Assembly: GCA_033398695.1 (NCBI GenBank)
Contig: CM065803.1
Span: forward strand, 99,002,001-99,066,000
From: Orobanche coerulescens
Lineage: Eukaryota > Streptophyta > Magnoliopsida > Lamiales > Orobanchaceae
Direction of reading: 5' to 3'
Length of the DNA: 64,000 bases
Each line of letters starts with the position of its first letter. Position 1 is the first letter of the stretch. Positions 33,874-46,473 of the stretch are shown one piece after another. A program made the translations under genes and the position numbers. The notes beneath the pieces are model-generated. The model saw nothing but the letters and a program-made list of their open reading frames with translations, was not told where the DNA came from and did not search any database.

Positions 33874-35679
33874 CTAGATTTTCAAAGCGAACACCACGGC
33901 TGCTAGCTCCAGGTCGTGGGTCGGATAATTAACCTCGTAAGGTCTCAATTGCCGTGAAGCATAAGCAATAACTTTCCCGTTCTGCATGAGTACACATCCG
34001 AGACCCTGCCCGGACGCATCACTATAAACCACAAATCCTTCCGTCCCTTGTGGCAAGGAAAGAACAGGTGCTGAAGTTAACCGGCTCTTGAGTTCCTCAA
34101 AACTCTGTTGACACGCGTCGGACCACGTGTATTTCTTATCTTTCCGTAAAAGATTCGTCATGGGTTGAGCGATTTTAGAAAATCCTTCAACAAACCGCCG
34201 ATAATAACCGGCTAATCCGAGAAAGCTCCGGATCTCCTTAACATTCTTCGGAGGTAGCCAATCTCGAATAGCCTCCGTCTTTTGAGGGTCGACACGAACT
34301 CCGTCTGATAAAATTACATGTCCGATAAACGTCACTTCGGACATCCAGAATTCACATTTGGAAAACTTCCCATAAAGTTGCTCTCGTCTCAACACGTCGA
34401 GAACCTGATAAAGGTGAAACTCGTGTTCCTCCCGGTCACGAGAATAAATCAAAATGTCATCAATGAAGACAACCACAAATTGATCCAAAAAGTCGATGAA
34501 AACCCGATTCATTAACTCCATGAATACCGCAGGTGCATTAGTTAATCCAAACGGCATTACCACGAATTCATAATGACCATAGCGTGTTCGAAACGCCGTT
34601 CTCGCGATATCCGACTCTCGAATTCGCAACTGATGATATCCAGATCTTAGGTCGATCTTGGAAAATACTGAAGCTCCCTGAAGTTGATCCAAAAGATCAT
34701 CGATACGGGGTAGAGGATATTTATTCTTGATCGTCACCCGATTCAATTCTCGGTAATCAATACACAAGCGGAACGAACCATCCTTCTTCTTCACAAATAA
34801 AACTGGTGCTCCCCACGGGGACGCACTTGGTCGGATATAACCTTTCTCGAACAACTCCTCAAGTTGGTTCTTTAATTCCTGCATTTCGGTCGGGGCCATC
34901 CGGTACGGTGCCTTCGATATTGGGGACGTACCGGGCTCCAACTCAATCGTGAATTCCACATCTCTCTGTGGAGGCAAACTAGGTAACTCGTCTGGAAAAA
35001 CATCGGCATATTCCCTCACTACCGGAATATCCGTCAACATTACTGGTGATTTCTCGGTTTTGGTCATATAGCACCAATAACCAACACACCCCTGACTGAG
35101 TAATCTCACTGCTTTCATTAAGTTAATGACCTTACCAGAACAGACGGGATTACCTCCCTGAAAAACACACTCAACACCATCATCTGAAATGATAGTGACC
35201 ATACGCTTACGGACACTAATGATGGCATCGTGACGATCCATCCAATCAATACCCATAATGACGTCGTCTCTCGGCAAATCTACTACGATTAGGTATGCTA
35301 GCCAAACACGGCCATGAATCTGAATCGGACAATCCTTAATCTCATGATTACCGATAATTCTTCTACCGTCAGGTAGACCAATGACATAAGGCTCATAACT
35401 AGTAGCACTACCCAGACGTAGTCTACTCAAGCATGACTCGGAAATGAATGAATGCGATGCACCAGTATCAAAAAGGGTACACACAGGTTGAGATAGAATA
35501 TCGAGTGTACTTGAGATCATCCGGGCCTCTGGATCGTCGGTCCTTTTCATCTCATAAATTCGGGGCTTGCCGGCCCCCGAACCGGACGCTCCCGTCTGAT
35601 AGCTTTTGGCTCCGCCTTTAGCTCCTGTCGTCTTGAGCAGCCCTGGTAAGTGGCTTTGATTACCGCCATTGAATGACAC
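33874..35679 (-). pseudogene. A2 protease, RT and RNase H (chromovirus)
   Basis: Open for about 601 codons. The protease active site is DTGASHSF near residue 70. RT motifs are [34 protein letters not shown] and the FIDDILIYS active site. RNase H begins at [11 protein letters not shown]. It ends at TAG 33874-33876, where relatives have the Trp of ALKIWRHYLYG, so a G-to-A change. It is the best-preserved polymerase segment of the chromovirus in the window. Confidence 0.93.
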
Positions 35680-36832
35680 AGGGCACGAGATGACAGGAGT
35701 AGGTTTAGAGTCCCTTCGGCAAAACGGGCCCTATGCCCGGCAATTCCTGATTGTGGCACATGACCGCTTGGACATTTAGTGCTGAAATGACCCTATTCCT
35801 CACGGTTAAACAGTGATGGCAGGCCGCTCGTGACTGAGATTCCACGGGTTTAGACGCCATGGGAGGTCGCTCAGAAAAAGTAGAGCCCGCACGTGGTTTC
35901 TTGAAAGTGGCCTGACTCCCGTCAGACTGATTACGGTTCTTGGGCTTCTTGCTAGCAGATGAAGGTTGCTGCTTAGCAATCTCCTTAGCAGTAAGCTCAT
36001 AGGTAAGAGCTTTCTCAATGAATTCGGCCAACGTGATGCAATTATGATTAAGCAGCTGTAGTCTCATACGGGGTTTCAGTCTCTTGCTGAAATACTTGAT
36101 CTTGTCCGCCTCAGAGTGAATGATAGACGAGGCGAACGGAAGAAGTTCCTGAAATTTTTCGGCGATGGCGAGAACATCATCATCCGCCGAAAGGTCGGGA
36201 GTGAGTAATTCCGACAACTTGGCCTCCCAGAGTGGGGCCGGATAGTACCTCTCCATCATGAGAGTTTTGAACTGATCCTAAGTACATGATCCGTCTATGG
36301 GCTTCAACGATAACCACCATGAATGAGCGCTCTTACCAAGATAGTAAGCCGCAACTGAAACTTTATGCCCTTCAGGGCAATCCACCATAGCAAATAACTT
36401 CTCGAAATGCTCAAGCCAATGAACAATATCCGCCGGCTCAGATGAGCCCTCAAAGGTAGGTGGTCGCTGGCGAGAGATATCGCCAATGATATTGCTTACA
36501 CCCCTCTCTTGCCTCTGAGGTGGCGGCGGAGGAGCCTGTTGATTTTGAGTAGTGGAGTTATGCATCGCCTCCATTAGTTGTGCCATCTGAGTCATTTGGG
36601 CCATCATGCCCTGCATAAAAGCCAGTGGGTCAACTCGAACACCCTCTGACTGAGCTGTGTCCCGGGTACGACTCCCTGATAGCGAATGATCACGTCCAGG
36701 TGAATGAGTGGCAGCGTCACTGCTCGATGAGTTAGCATTATTCCTGGCATTCGCACGTGTATTCACACGAGTCCTCGGGTTTCGGCCTGCACCACGGCCT
36801 CTTCCCCCTCGTCCTCTGCCAGCTCTTTCCAT
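35680..36832 (-). pseudogene. A2 gag, with one stop and two frameshifts
   Basis: The probable start is the ATG at 36832 (MERAGRGRGG); an ATG six codons earlier is also in frame. A Gly/Arg-rich N-terminus and a Gln/Pro stretch precede the capsid domain (RPPTFEG...WLEHFEKLF...YYLGKSAHSWW). TAG at 36278-36280 replaces the Trp expected in a TWDQFK motif. Further on the zinc knuckle (CHHC...GHFSTKC) is split by a frameshift near 35810, and a second shift near 35690 leads into the protease frame. Gag would coat the RNA; this copy cannot make a full-length one. Confidence 0.87.
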
Positions 36833-37323
36833 ACTGAAGTGGAAAGTCACATGATGATTATATCTCTCGCATGAATATCACATTATGACTATGACATGAG
36901 ATGATGAAAATGAGCATACGCTCTAACACAGTGGTTACATGAATGATTAACTGAGGTGACATGATTATCTGATGAAATTACTGAAATGATTATCTTGAAC
37001 AAGTTAACAAGATTAATGATATGATCTTCCAGATCAACAACTGAGTAATGAAATGAATTAAGTGATTAATGAGTTAACATGTCCGTCCTGGTCAAAATGA
37101 AAATGATGATTGAGGATTGTTAACTGATAAATTATGAATGAATGATTATTGCCAGAAATTATACCATGGCGTTAAAAATCTTACAGTTCTTGGTCTGGTT
37201 GGCTCGGCATTTGCACAGGTCACACGTGACGCGAAAGTCCAATGATACTAGTCCGATGACGATGATTTCAAATGAGACATGACTCGGAAGGTAGTATTCC
37301 AAACCATGCTCCGATACCAACTC
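36833..37323 (-). other. A2 leader and primer binding site
   Basis: A non-coding leader. At its right end, TGGTATCGGAGCATGG on the minus strand (about 37305-37320) is the PBS, matching initiator tRNA-Met with one mismatch. Confidence 0.75.
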
Positions 37324-39787
37324 TGTAATACCCCAAACTAGGCGGATATTACAGTGCCGTGGACCCCCGACTGGGACCCACCAGGCGAATGAAAATGGAT
37401 GAATTACACAGGGTAAATGTAGTACCGAACCACATTACAACATCAATTACTCCGATGAGGAGTTTCATACAACACACCCAGGATAATACAGAATACATGT
37501 ATATTTTATATGAAGATAAAATACACAACACTGAATGAGATGAGTATTCAAACGGAATGTCTGCAGCGGAATAAATGAAGGAAACATAAATGACTGAATA
37601 AATGACTGAAAAGACTGGGGCCCCCTTCTAGTATCATTGAGACTCCTCGCCGTCAACATGCTCTCCCCGTGCCTTTGCCTTGCCATGACCTGAAAAACAA
37701 TATCCCCAAACGGGGTCAGTTACACAGAACAACAATCCTCAAGGGTTGAAAATACACAATCATGATATATCTGAAGTTATTAAATATCCTGTCGAAACAT
37801 ACGCAATCAAACATGCTATAAGAATCAACCAACGGTACGGCTCACAGGAATGGCGCCACACTATGTCCGGGATGGAAATGTGTCCGTGCACAAGCCACCA
37901 ACGAGTATCGATCGCATACACGTGTGGTCTTGTACCTAATCAGTCTCACAAAGCCATCAACTCGTGTGCACAGTCCAATGTGAGGCCACCAAACAACACA
38001 CGACTTAAATGTGCCCGACATGAAAATCCTACACATACCAACCGGCACGCCAGTGCGACCCGGAATGCCACTATATAACAAAAGTGACATCAAAATCAAT
38101 AATGACTCACCGAGATGAAATGACAGTGAAATGAATGATAGCTCAATGAAATATTTGGAACCGTCATTCCTCGTGGATGAAGTAATGAAGTGACAATTAC
38201 AAGTTTCAATACGGTTAGTACTTTATGAATGAATTATTATTATGAATGAACAACAACGAAAGGAATGAATATCCTTTTAACTGAGTAAGAATTAACTTAC
38301 TCAACACCGATGAAGAATGTCCGTCCACGGACAATGTCCTAAATGAAATGTCGGTCACTCGAACAACCTTGAATAACACAATTACCAACAACCGTTCAAT
38401 AAACGTATCAAGCAACAAAACACGACTAACCCAAAGGTCGATACAACGATAATCAACTCATAGAGGCATTCTAACGAATACGTAACCAACCACACAACTA
38501 CGAAAATACCCAATCCCGAACATATCGAAACCGACACCAAAATGAGTATTCCGAACTATCAAAACACTTCAATGATATCAATAATCCAATAGGAATCCAC
38601 AATTCAAGATTACAACCACATCAACCGGGAAATCCCCAATTAACCGAAGTCAACCCCAAGGGTTCTTGAAATAATTCCGAAAATAGCCATTAAATCCGTA
38701 GGAATATATTTATCCAAGGTAGATAATCCATATCTAACATATTCCAATGATAATTCAAGCTTACACAAAGAAATCGGAAGGAAAAACCCAAAAATCCGAA
38801 ATTCTAGATCCACGAGATTAATACCTTCAATTTGATGTTAAGGAGGTGATGAAGTGATGATTAATCCGAATGATGAGCTTGAAGATGATGATTGATGATT
38901 ACACCTCGAAGGATACTCTCCAAAACGCCCGAAATCGCCCGAAACCGATGAGGGAATGAGAAAGAATGATAAATGAAGAACTCGGTCTAACTGTCCAATA
39001 TATAGCCACTCCAGGTTAGCATGCGCTAGCCCTTGTGCGTAGCGTGCGCTAACGGGTATTTTGGGTAGTCCAGTACCCACTGTCCGAAAACGGTAGCGCG
39101 TGCTATGTACCTTTTTGTAGCGTGCGTTACGGCTGAACACTTAGCGTACGCTAACCCCAAAATATTAGCGTGCGCTAACAAATTATATGATGCCCAGTAC
39201 TGGAGTCCAGAACCTTCTGTCCTCTGATCTGATCTCGGTAGCGTGCGCTATGACCAACAAGTAGCGTGCGCTACTACACCGCTTGCGTACGCTAAAAACC
39301 ACTCATAGCGTGCGCTATGAATAAATTCAATTCAGTCCAGTAGCCACTGGAATCGACCTGATCCGACCTTAGCGCGCGCTACAATAAATATTACCGTTCG
39401 CTACTACAAACCACTAGCGCGCGCTAATTATAACTCACCTGCAGTCCAGTACCTTCTGGACTGCAATCAGGCAACATTAGCGTGCGCTAATGCTGAGTAG
39501 TAGCGTGCGCTAATGCTGAGTATTAGCGCGCGCTAAAAAGAGTACGTAGCGTGCGCTACTCCTCACGCACAGCCCACAACGAAAATGACAATGATGATAA
39601 ACACGGCACGAAACTCCAATTAGATTGATGATGGATGACGATTGATACACGATACAATTACTCTGAACGATGAATACCATGATTGAATATGAGTGACAAA
39701 TGATCATTAATGAGTGAAATTACTGAGTGACAATTACTGAATGATAAATACTGAATGATAATAACTGAATTACAACCGGGTATTACA
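37324..39787 (-). mobile_element. A2 5' LTR (2464 bp)
   Basis: Nearly identical to the 3' LTR at 29606, including the 29606-31290 part. The right end TATTACA is followed by target duplication TTACG (39788-39792). The palindrome array spans 39017-39558 and has lost one site compared with the other LTR, near 39420. The minus-strand TATA box is at 38995-39005. Confidence 0.92.
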
Positions 39788-40664
39788 TTACGTACGTAAC
39801 CGGCCGTGGCCTACCTTACTGTCCAGTTTGGCCGACAGCCTTACGTACGTAACCGGCGGGTCCTTACGTATGTAACCGGCCCTTACGGCCGTAACCGGCC
39901 ACAGCCTACGTACGTAATCGGCCAGTCCTAGCCCCCAGCGAGTCACTGCCGACCGTGATCGGCCATCCCTGCGAGTTACTGCCGACCATGCTTGGCCACT
40001 ACAGGTCCTCTCGGCCACGACTCGGCCAGCTGCCCCGTAACGTACGTAACACTTATTGTTGCGTACGTAATACGTACGTTGACTTGCTACAATATTATAC
40101 TCATATTACGTACGTAATACACCCTGTATAACGTACGTAGCTCCATCCGTTGACTCGCCTGTCCACATCCATGCCGAAAGTTGCCGACACCGGGCCCAAC
40201 TATCCGATTCTTCTTGTTACGTACGTAATACCTTACGCATAACGTACGTAACACGTACCACTTAGCGTATGTTATCTCAAAGTCTTAACGTACGTTAACA
40301 GATCCATACTTAGCCATTTCCAGCAATTCCTGTCCAACGTCTCGACATAACAAATATGAACATACGACATACTGAACACATATACGAAATCCCAAAAATA
40401 TTCTCATACGGTACGTCTGATGCACGATATCCTCAATTACAACTGTCGACCAGGTACACAAATCATACAAATACTCATATGGTATATCCGACATCGAAAA
40501 CACACCAAGTAATATCCTAGAATCAAAATAACCTCGATAGACATATTGGCACGGCTGTCACGATTTCCAAAATTATCCACTCATATCGTGTCGGTCCCAC
40601 TCTGTACAGTACATCCCAGATAAGATAATGCGAAAAATTCATAGTGAAATTCTAGGATATTACA
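39788..40664 (-). mobile_element. B1 LTR, proximal segment with TACGTA palindromes
   Basis: Reverse complement of the first 900 bp of the family B LTR (compare 51367-52290). It ends at 40664 in ...GGATATTACA, the LTR's own 5' end. The palindrome array runs from 39788 to 40299 and includes a mixed form near 40263 (TAGCGTATGTTA) between the A-type and B-type motifs. B1 shows only LTR sequence, so it is a solo LTR or one end of a deleted element. Confidence 0.82.
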
Positions 40665-41146
40665 CCTGTGTGGACTGAGTAATCGTTGCTACTCCAGAAC
40701 TGTGTGTGAAGGAATTGCATCGAAGAAGACGAAGCTTCATAACTGTGTGTGAAGAAGCAAGTCAAAGCATTAGCTCAAAACCAATCTGTGTGAACGGTTG
40801 AAGCTAAGATCTTTATATCAATCTGTATGAACGATATATTGATTGTGTGTTGTTATAATTATGTAGTTGTGTACGTAGTAATCATAATAAACTTTTTACT
40901 CCTGTGTGGAGGACCAGTGGACGTAGAGGGGTTTACCTCGAACCACTTTAAATATTGTGTTATTTACCTTTTGCCTTACTTGTTTTAATTACTGTGATTA
41001 TTTAAGTATACACTGCACATTGAGTCGCTGTATCCACAGCAACTTACTGTATTTAAGACTTCCGCTACGCACTCAGATTTAAAATCAGTACAGCTTGTTG
41101 TTTAAACTACTTCCCAAGCTGTATCCAGTATACTTAGTGGCCAACA
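40665..41146 (+). mobile_element. 3' part of an LTR of another family, probably SIRE/Opie-like
   Basis: A non-coding segment ending ...TTAGTGGCCAACA. It includes GGACCAGTGGACGTAGAGGGG...CGAACCAC, which resembles R-U5 of SIRE/Opie-type copia LTRs. B1 begins at its left edge, so B1 appears to have inserted into, or recombined with, this LTR. No PBS follows, so it would be the 3' end of an element. Confidence 0.45.
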
Positions 41147-41469
41147 ATTATATATATAGTATTCATCATCCACCAATTTCTCTTCCAGCGGGACTCGTTG
41201 GCCGAATACTTCTTTCACTTCCCTACTAGGACTCGTTTTGGCCCAGTTCTAAAATTCCTTTTAGAGTAGGATTCTTCTTTTTAATTCCTTTTGGTCGACT
41301 CTTTTCCATCTTGGACCGGAGGATTTTATTTCTTTCTTGGCCCAAGCCATTTTACGGGTTGATTAGTTAATTACGGGGCCCGAACCGACTTCAGCTAATT
41401 GAATTATGCTCCATTAATTCTGACTTAAAAAATAATCGAATTACATGAAATAATTAATAAATTTCAACG
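41147..41469. other. AT-rich spacer, no recognised feature
   Basis: About 320 bp between the LTR fragment and the copia gag remnant. No frame, repeat or boundary was recognised. Confidence 0.4.
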
Positions 41470-42857
41470 GTGAGGCAAATTGCATTCAAAAATAAAATAG
41501 GTAGAAAATTAACAAGTTGTGCTAAAAAAGATAATAAAATTATGCAATTAACACATGAAATTATGCCATATTTTCTACCAATCAATTTGAAGGCAGAATA
41601 TCTTTGTGAAGAAGATCCATTAAATTTGTGGATATCGTTAAGAGGCAGATTTGATCACCAGAATATGGTCATCCATCCCCGAGCTACTACTGATTGGTTA
41701 AACTTGCGATATCAGGATTTCAAAACTTTAAAGGAGTACAATTCTTGACCAATATTATTTATCGCTTGAGACTTTGTGGAGAAAAAGTATCTGTGCACCA
41801 ATTAATGGCGAAGACACTCTCCACCTTTCATGCAAATAATGTACTTTTGCAGCAACAATATCGTGAAAGAAACTTCAAGAAATATTCTGAACTGGAATAA
41901 TTTCTTTTTATCTCCATCTTAGTTTAATTTTTTTAGTATGTTTTAAATCTTACAAAATTTATGTTTGTATGAGTCATTATCATGGAATGTCTAGGCCATG
42001 AGAGTCGGTTTTGTTTTAGCAAGTTATAAATATTTGGACATGCTTATGAATATTTTTCTAGTTAATTATTTTAGTTTATGTTTTGTGGTAATGAAATCTT
42101 ATTTTATGATAAAGGTATGGATGAACACATGGAGAAAAATGATACAGATATGTGTTTGGTGGATAGTGCTACGACTCATACAATTTTGAAAAGTGAGAAA
42201 TTTTTCTCTAAAATTGTATTTGATACACATAAAGTGTCAACTATAGCTGGGCCGGCTCATATAATTGAGAGCTATGGAAAAGCACACCTCATGTTACCTA
42301 ATGGTACACAAATTATTGTGCAGAATGTGTTATATTCAAGCAATTCAAGGAGAAATTTGCTAAGTCTCAAAGATATACGCATAAATGGGTACCATATTGA
42401 AACTCGAAATAATGGTAACAAAGAGACTCTATGTATCATATCTAATGTTGGGAGCAAGAAGCTCATATTTGAAGAGTTCTCCTATTTTTCAGTGGGTCTG
42501 TATTGCACTAAGATCAGTGTAATTGAATCCCACTCGAATGTGGTGAAACAGAAGAAGCATGATCCTGCTTTGTGTACAATTTGGCATGACCGTTTGGGTC
42601 ACCCTGGGCAAACTATGTTCAAGCGGATCATTGAAAATTCTTGCGGATATACATTAGAGAAGTACCATCTCGACTTATCAAAGAATTATTTATGTGTCCC
42701 ATGTTCACAAGGAAATCTAATAACTATACCATCTTTCTTGAAGGTTGAGAATGAATCTCCTGCTTTCTTACAAAGGATACAAGGTGATATATATGGTCCA
42801 TTCATCCTACTAGTGGACCATTTCAGTATTTCATGGTAATTGTTGATGCATCTTCTA
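41470..42857 (+). pseudogene. Decayed copia gag-protease-integrase fragment
   Basis: 41470-41900 holds part of a copia gag domain in two frames (LKAEYLCEEDPLNLWISLRGRFDHQ, then a shift near 41745 to LRLCGEKVS and LLQQQYRERNFKKYSELE). About 180 bp without coding signal follow and no zinc knuckle is seen. From 42078 the protease (CLVDSATTHTIL), the integrase zinc region (WHDRLGHPGQ...CVPC) and the start of the integrase core (IQGDIYGPF) are open to 42839. The family C LTR at 42858 cuts it off, and the rest would lie right of the window. It is unrelated to the Tork-like copy by sequence. Confidence 0.8.
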
Positions 42858-43140
42858 TGTAATATCCGGAATTTCTACTACTATTGTCTAAAGTTATTTT
42901 ATCCGAGTTATGTTGTACAACGTGGAATCTGTATAGTATGGGTAAAATAAATGAAGGACTGAGACATCTGTATTTGTATAATTGTCGTAATTGGTCGACA
43001 ATTGTATATGAAGATATCGTGTATCATAGGTATCATATGAGAATATTATTAGATTCAGTATATGTATTCCGTATGTGTGTATGTGTTTTCGGTATGTCGA
43101 GACAGGTAGGAACGGTTGGAAATGGCTAAGTATAGAGCCC

Positions 43141-43527
43141 TTAATGTACGTTAATATTTTAAGATAACGTATGCTAAGTTGCTAGTGTTACGTACGTTAT
43201 GGCCAAGGCATTACGTATGTAACAAGAGGAATCAGACAGGACTGAGTCATGGTCGGCAGGTGGGACCCGGTGTCGGCAGTGGATGTGGACATGCGAGTCA
43301 ACCCCGACCATTACGTACGCTAAGGACGGATCATTACGTACGTTAATGAGTATGTTACTGTAGCAAGTCAATGCACGTATTACGTATGTTATGGAGCAAG
43401 GGTTACGTACGTAAGGCATTGAACGAAATGAGTCAGTTAACTCTGGACTGTCGTTACGTACGCTACCAGAGTTAAATGGTGTACGTAAATGGTGGTAACG
43501 TACGTTAACATGGGCATGTTACGTAAA
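43141..43527 (+). promoter_or_regulatory. TACGTA-type palindrome array, C 5' LTR, with TATA at 43543
   Basis: About a dozen sites of the form TTAACGTACGTTAA, TTACGTACGTAA or ACGTACGCTA lie just upstream of TTTTATAAGT. Several sites here have CG-to-TG changes compared with the 3' LTR copy at 49289-49675. Confidence 0.75.
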
Positions 43528-45219
43528 TGACGAACTGGAATGTTTTATAAGTAAATGCCCGTCTTTCATTTCTCTTCAGTATTTCACTTTGTTCTTCGCC
43601 TCCAAACACTGAGAGAGGGAGTTTTAGCTCTCCTAAGTCGAGTATGAGCTTGGAAACATGGGATTGGAGCTCGGATATGAGGATATTGATGATTCTTGAA
43701 GTGTTTGCTTATGTATTTCATCTTCTAAGAGGTATGTTGGCTAATCCTCTCTTTCAATTCGGATTTTGATGTTGTTGCTGATGAATGATTCGTACGAAGA
43801 TGATTATGATGTTGTTGTTACAATTCTTGAGGCTATATGAACTATATGTTGAAGGATATGATGGTTTATGTCTTGATTATGTTGGTTATGATTATAGAAT
43901 CATAGTGTTCTTGGTGTTCTTGGTAGAATTGTTTCGATTCTTGATGTTAGGAGGATCATATATTGGAAAATATGATAATATACACCTTGAATTATGAATG
44001 AGGATTGTTTAGATGTTAGAGGATATCGAATTACGTTGTTTTGATGGCTATGAACAAGGTTTTGAATCATTTTGAGGAACTCCTTGATGAATTGAACATA
44101 GCAAGACGATCGTATGTTGAATTATCGGTATTTTTAGATATGAAGATCGAATGTTCGTTGATTGTAGTGGTAGAATTCGTATGTTCTTGATGAAATACGA
44201 ATCATGATATCAATTTGGAATCCGGAAAGATTGTGATTGATCACCGAATATGATTTCATTTACATTCGTATTCGCAATCGTATTTTGGTTATGAATTCGT
44301 AATTGTTGAATTGGATGGTTCGGACTTATGTTTAATCGAGATATTATGAAATCGTTGAGTTTGTCGAACGGTTATATTGAATAGTAATTATCGGATATCG
44401 GTTCATATGGTGGATATGAATTCGTAATGATTTGAGTTATACTATTCGATTTTATATATGATCGAGGTATCGTTCACCCATTGAGTTTGATTGGTTGGCT
44501 ATGTCGGTTATTGATTGTTATCGAATCGTTGCTATTTGATTACTTCAATAGGTTGAGATTATTGATAGGTGATTATAACCGTATGTTGCGGTCGTGTTCG
44601 AGTATGTTCGTGAATTGCATTGGTCAAGGCCGAGGAGCTCGTAGACGAAGGCAATGAGATTGGTAGCGGCTTCATCATCGTCGTATCGGTATCGAGGCAA
44701 GTTATTACTTGCTCAATTATAATGTTTAATGAATTGTTTCAGTTTCATTTCGTTTATAATGCATATAACAATGATTATTACTGCAAACTCTGGAGATTTG
44801 GATTATATGTTGTCTTTCCAATTCTGGGAGTTAAATCATAATGTATATGCTTTATGTCGGTTATTGGCATATTCGGGTATCATGGGTATGTTGCGATAAA
44901 GATGAGGATATGAATATCTATAGACCATGGTACGTTTGGATCGCTGAGCATTGAGGATAATCGCCGGTGATGATTTGACATCGAGATTTCTACTGAAGGA
45001 CTCGAGACAAGTATCTTAGTTTGATTCGGTTTAGTGTTGATGTTGTTGATCATGCAGGTTGTCATTCATGTTGCTGAACATGAAGTCGTCCTAGTTGTTT
45101 CATCATAGTGTCGTTCATGTTTTGATTCATATGTTGTTCATGTTGATGAACATATTGAGTTGCATATGTGTATGCATAATTGTATTGTTTATGTTGTGTT
45201 GATCCGGTGAGATCGTGTG

Positions 45220-45385
45220 ATCTATGCTGAGGGCGCTGGATCGGATGTCCACTATGCGTTGGTCCGACGGGATCATCATGGGGATCTATGCTGAGGGCGC
45301 TGGATCGTTGGACAGGTTTTCCACCAGGCGTTGGTCCAATGGGATCATCATGGGGATCTATGCTGAGGGCGCTGGATCGTTGGAT
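45220..45385 (+). repeat. Threefold repeat of about 71 bp in the C LTR
   Basis: Units contain GGATCTATGCTGAGGGCGCT followed by GGATCGTTGG and GGTCCGACGGGATCATCATG. In the 3' LTR the same repeat received both the B2 and the D insertions. Confidence 0.8.
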
Positions 45386-46473
45386 TACCCAGTGTTGTGT
45401 TGATAGAATCATGTGGATTCGCATCGTTGATTTTATCATGTGTTGTTATTGTGCATATGTATATTATGGGTTTTCCATAAGTGTACATTGTCGTTATTGA
45501 TGTGAGCATATTGACGTTGTCATATGAGTATGCATTTGTAGGTCTTGTGTTAGGACCGTGTCCGTATGTTGTTGATCTGATCTTGGATTAGACTGACATG
45601 ATTGTCGTGGCATTTCATATCTTGAGGTATGTTCCGCATTTCCTTTAGTTTTTGATGGACCATCGATTATCATGTTGAGATGTGATGATGTTACCCGATG
45701 GATTGGATTGGACAGAATTAGTAGATTTCGTAACAGTGAGTTATGATAATGTTATGAGAATCTTGGATATTGTTGAGATACAATATAGATATTTCAGTAT
45801 GAGCTTATTGTGTTGTTGAAAGGATACGAGATGTGAACTTTGGTAATTATTATCACGAGTTGGTAAAGTTATGGCGGTAAGATTACATTGGTAGCATTCT
45901 TACTTAGTATTTTCATTTGTATGTAATTATTGGCGAGATGTGATGGTTATCATTATTGGATATTATGGCTGACCCCATCGTGAGCTTTCTTTTTAGGTTC
46001 TTGAATTATCCAGCTTATAGCAGTCGTGGAGAGATGAGCTTCCCGGAGGATACTGGCTAGGGCATGTAATTGTGTATTGAGTTTCCTGATCAGTTGTTGT
46101 ATTCCGCTGCTAGAGTATTTTTAATTGTTTGTCTTTTCCGCTGCGTGAGTATTTTTTGGCCTTTTGGTATCTGGTAACTTAGGTTACTTTGGCAACTGTT
46201 TTCTAAACTATTTTGTCGGTACGTGTAAGCGATAACTTAACGTATGTTTTTAAACTGTTGAGTTCTGGCATCTCAGGCCTTGTCCTTTCAAACGAGATTT
46301 TACGACGGTTTTGATAAATAGATTTTATATAGTGTTCAAATGTTTTAAAGATAGTACCGTCGTTGGCCTCTTGGGCATTTGTAAATGTTTGCGAAAATTT
46401 CTTTTAGCCTTGTGGGTTCCATTCCGGGGCCCACGGAGCTGTAATATTCTCGGTCGGATCTGGAGGTGTTACA

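Larger units (their letters stand above)
42858..46473 (+). mobile_element. Family C 5' LTR (3616 bp)
   Basis: TGTAATATCCGG to GGAGGTGTTACA. It contains a TACGTA palindrome array (43141-43527) and a TATA box (43543-43552). A candidate intron runs from 43732 to 45996. A threefold repeat of about 71 bp lies at 45220-45385, and the conserved hairpin at 46412-46434. No protein is encoded over the whole length. Confidence 0.87.
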
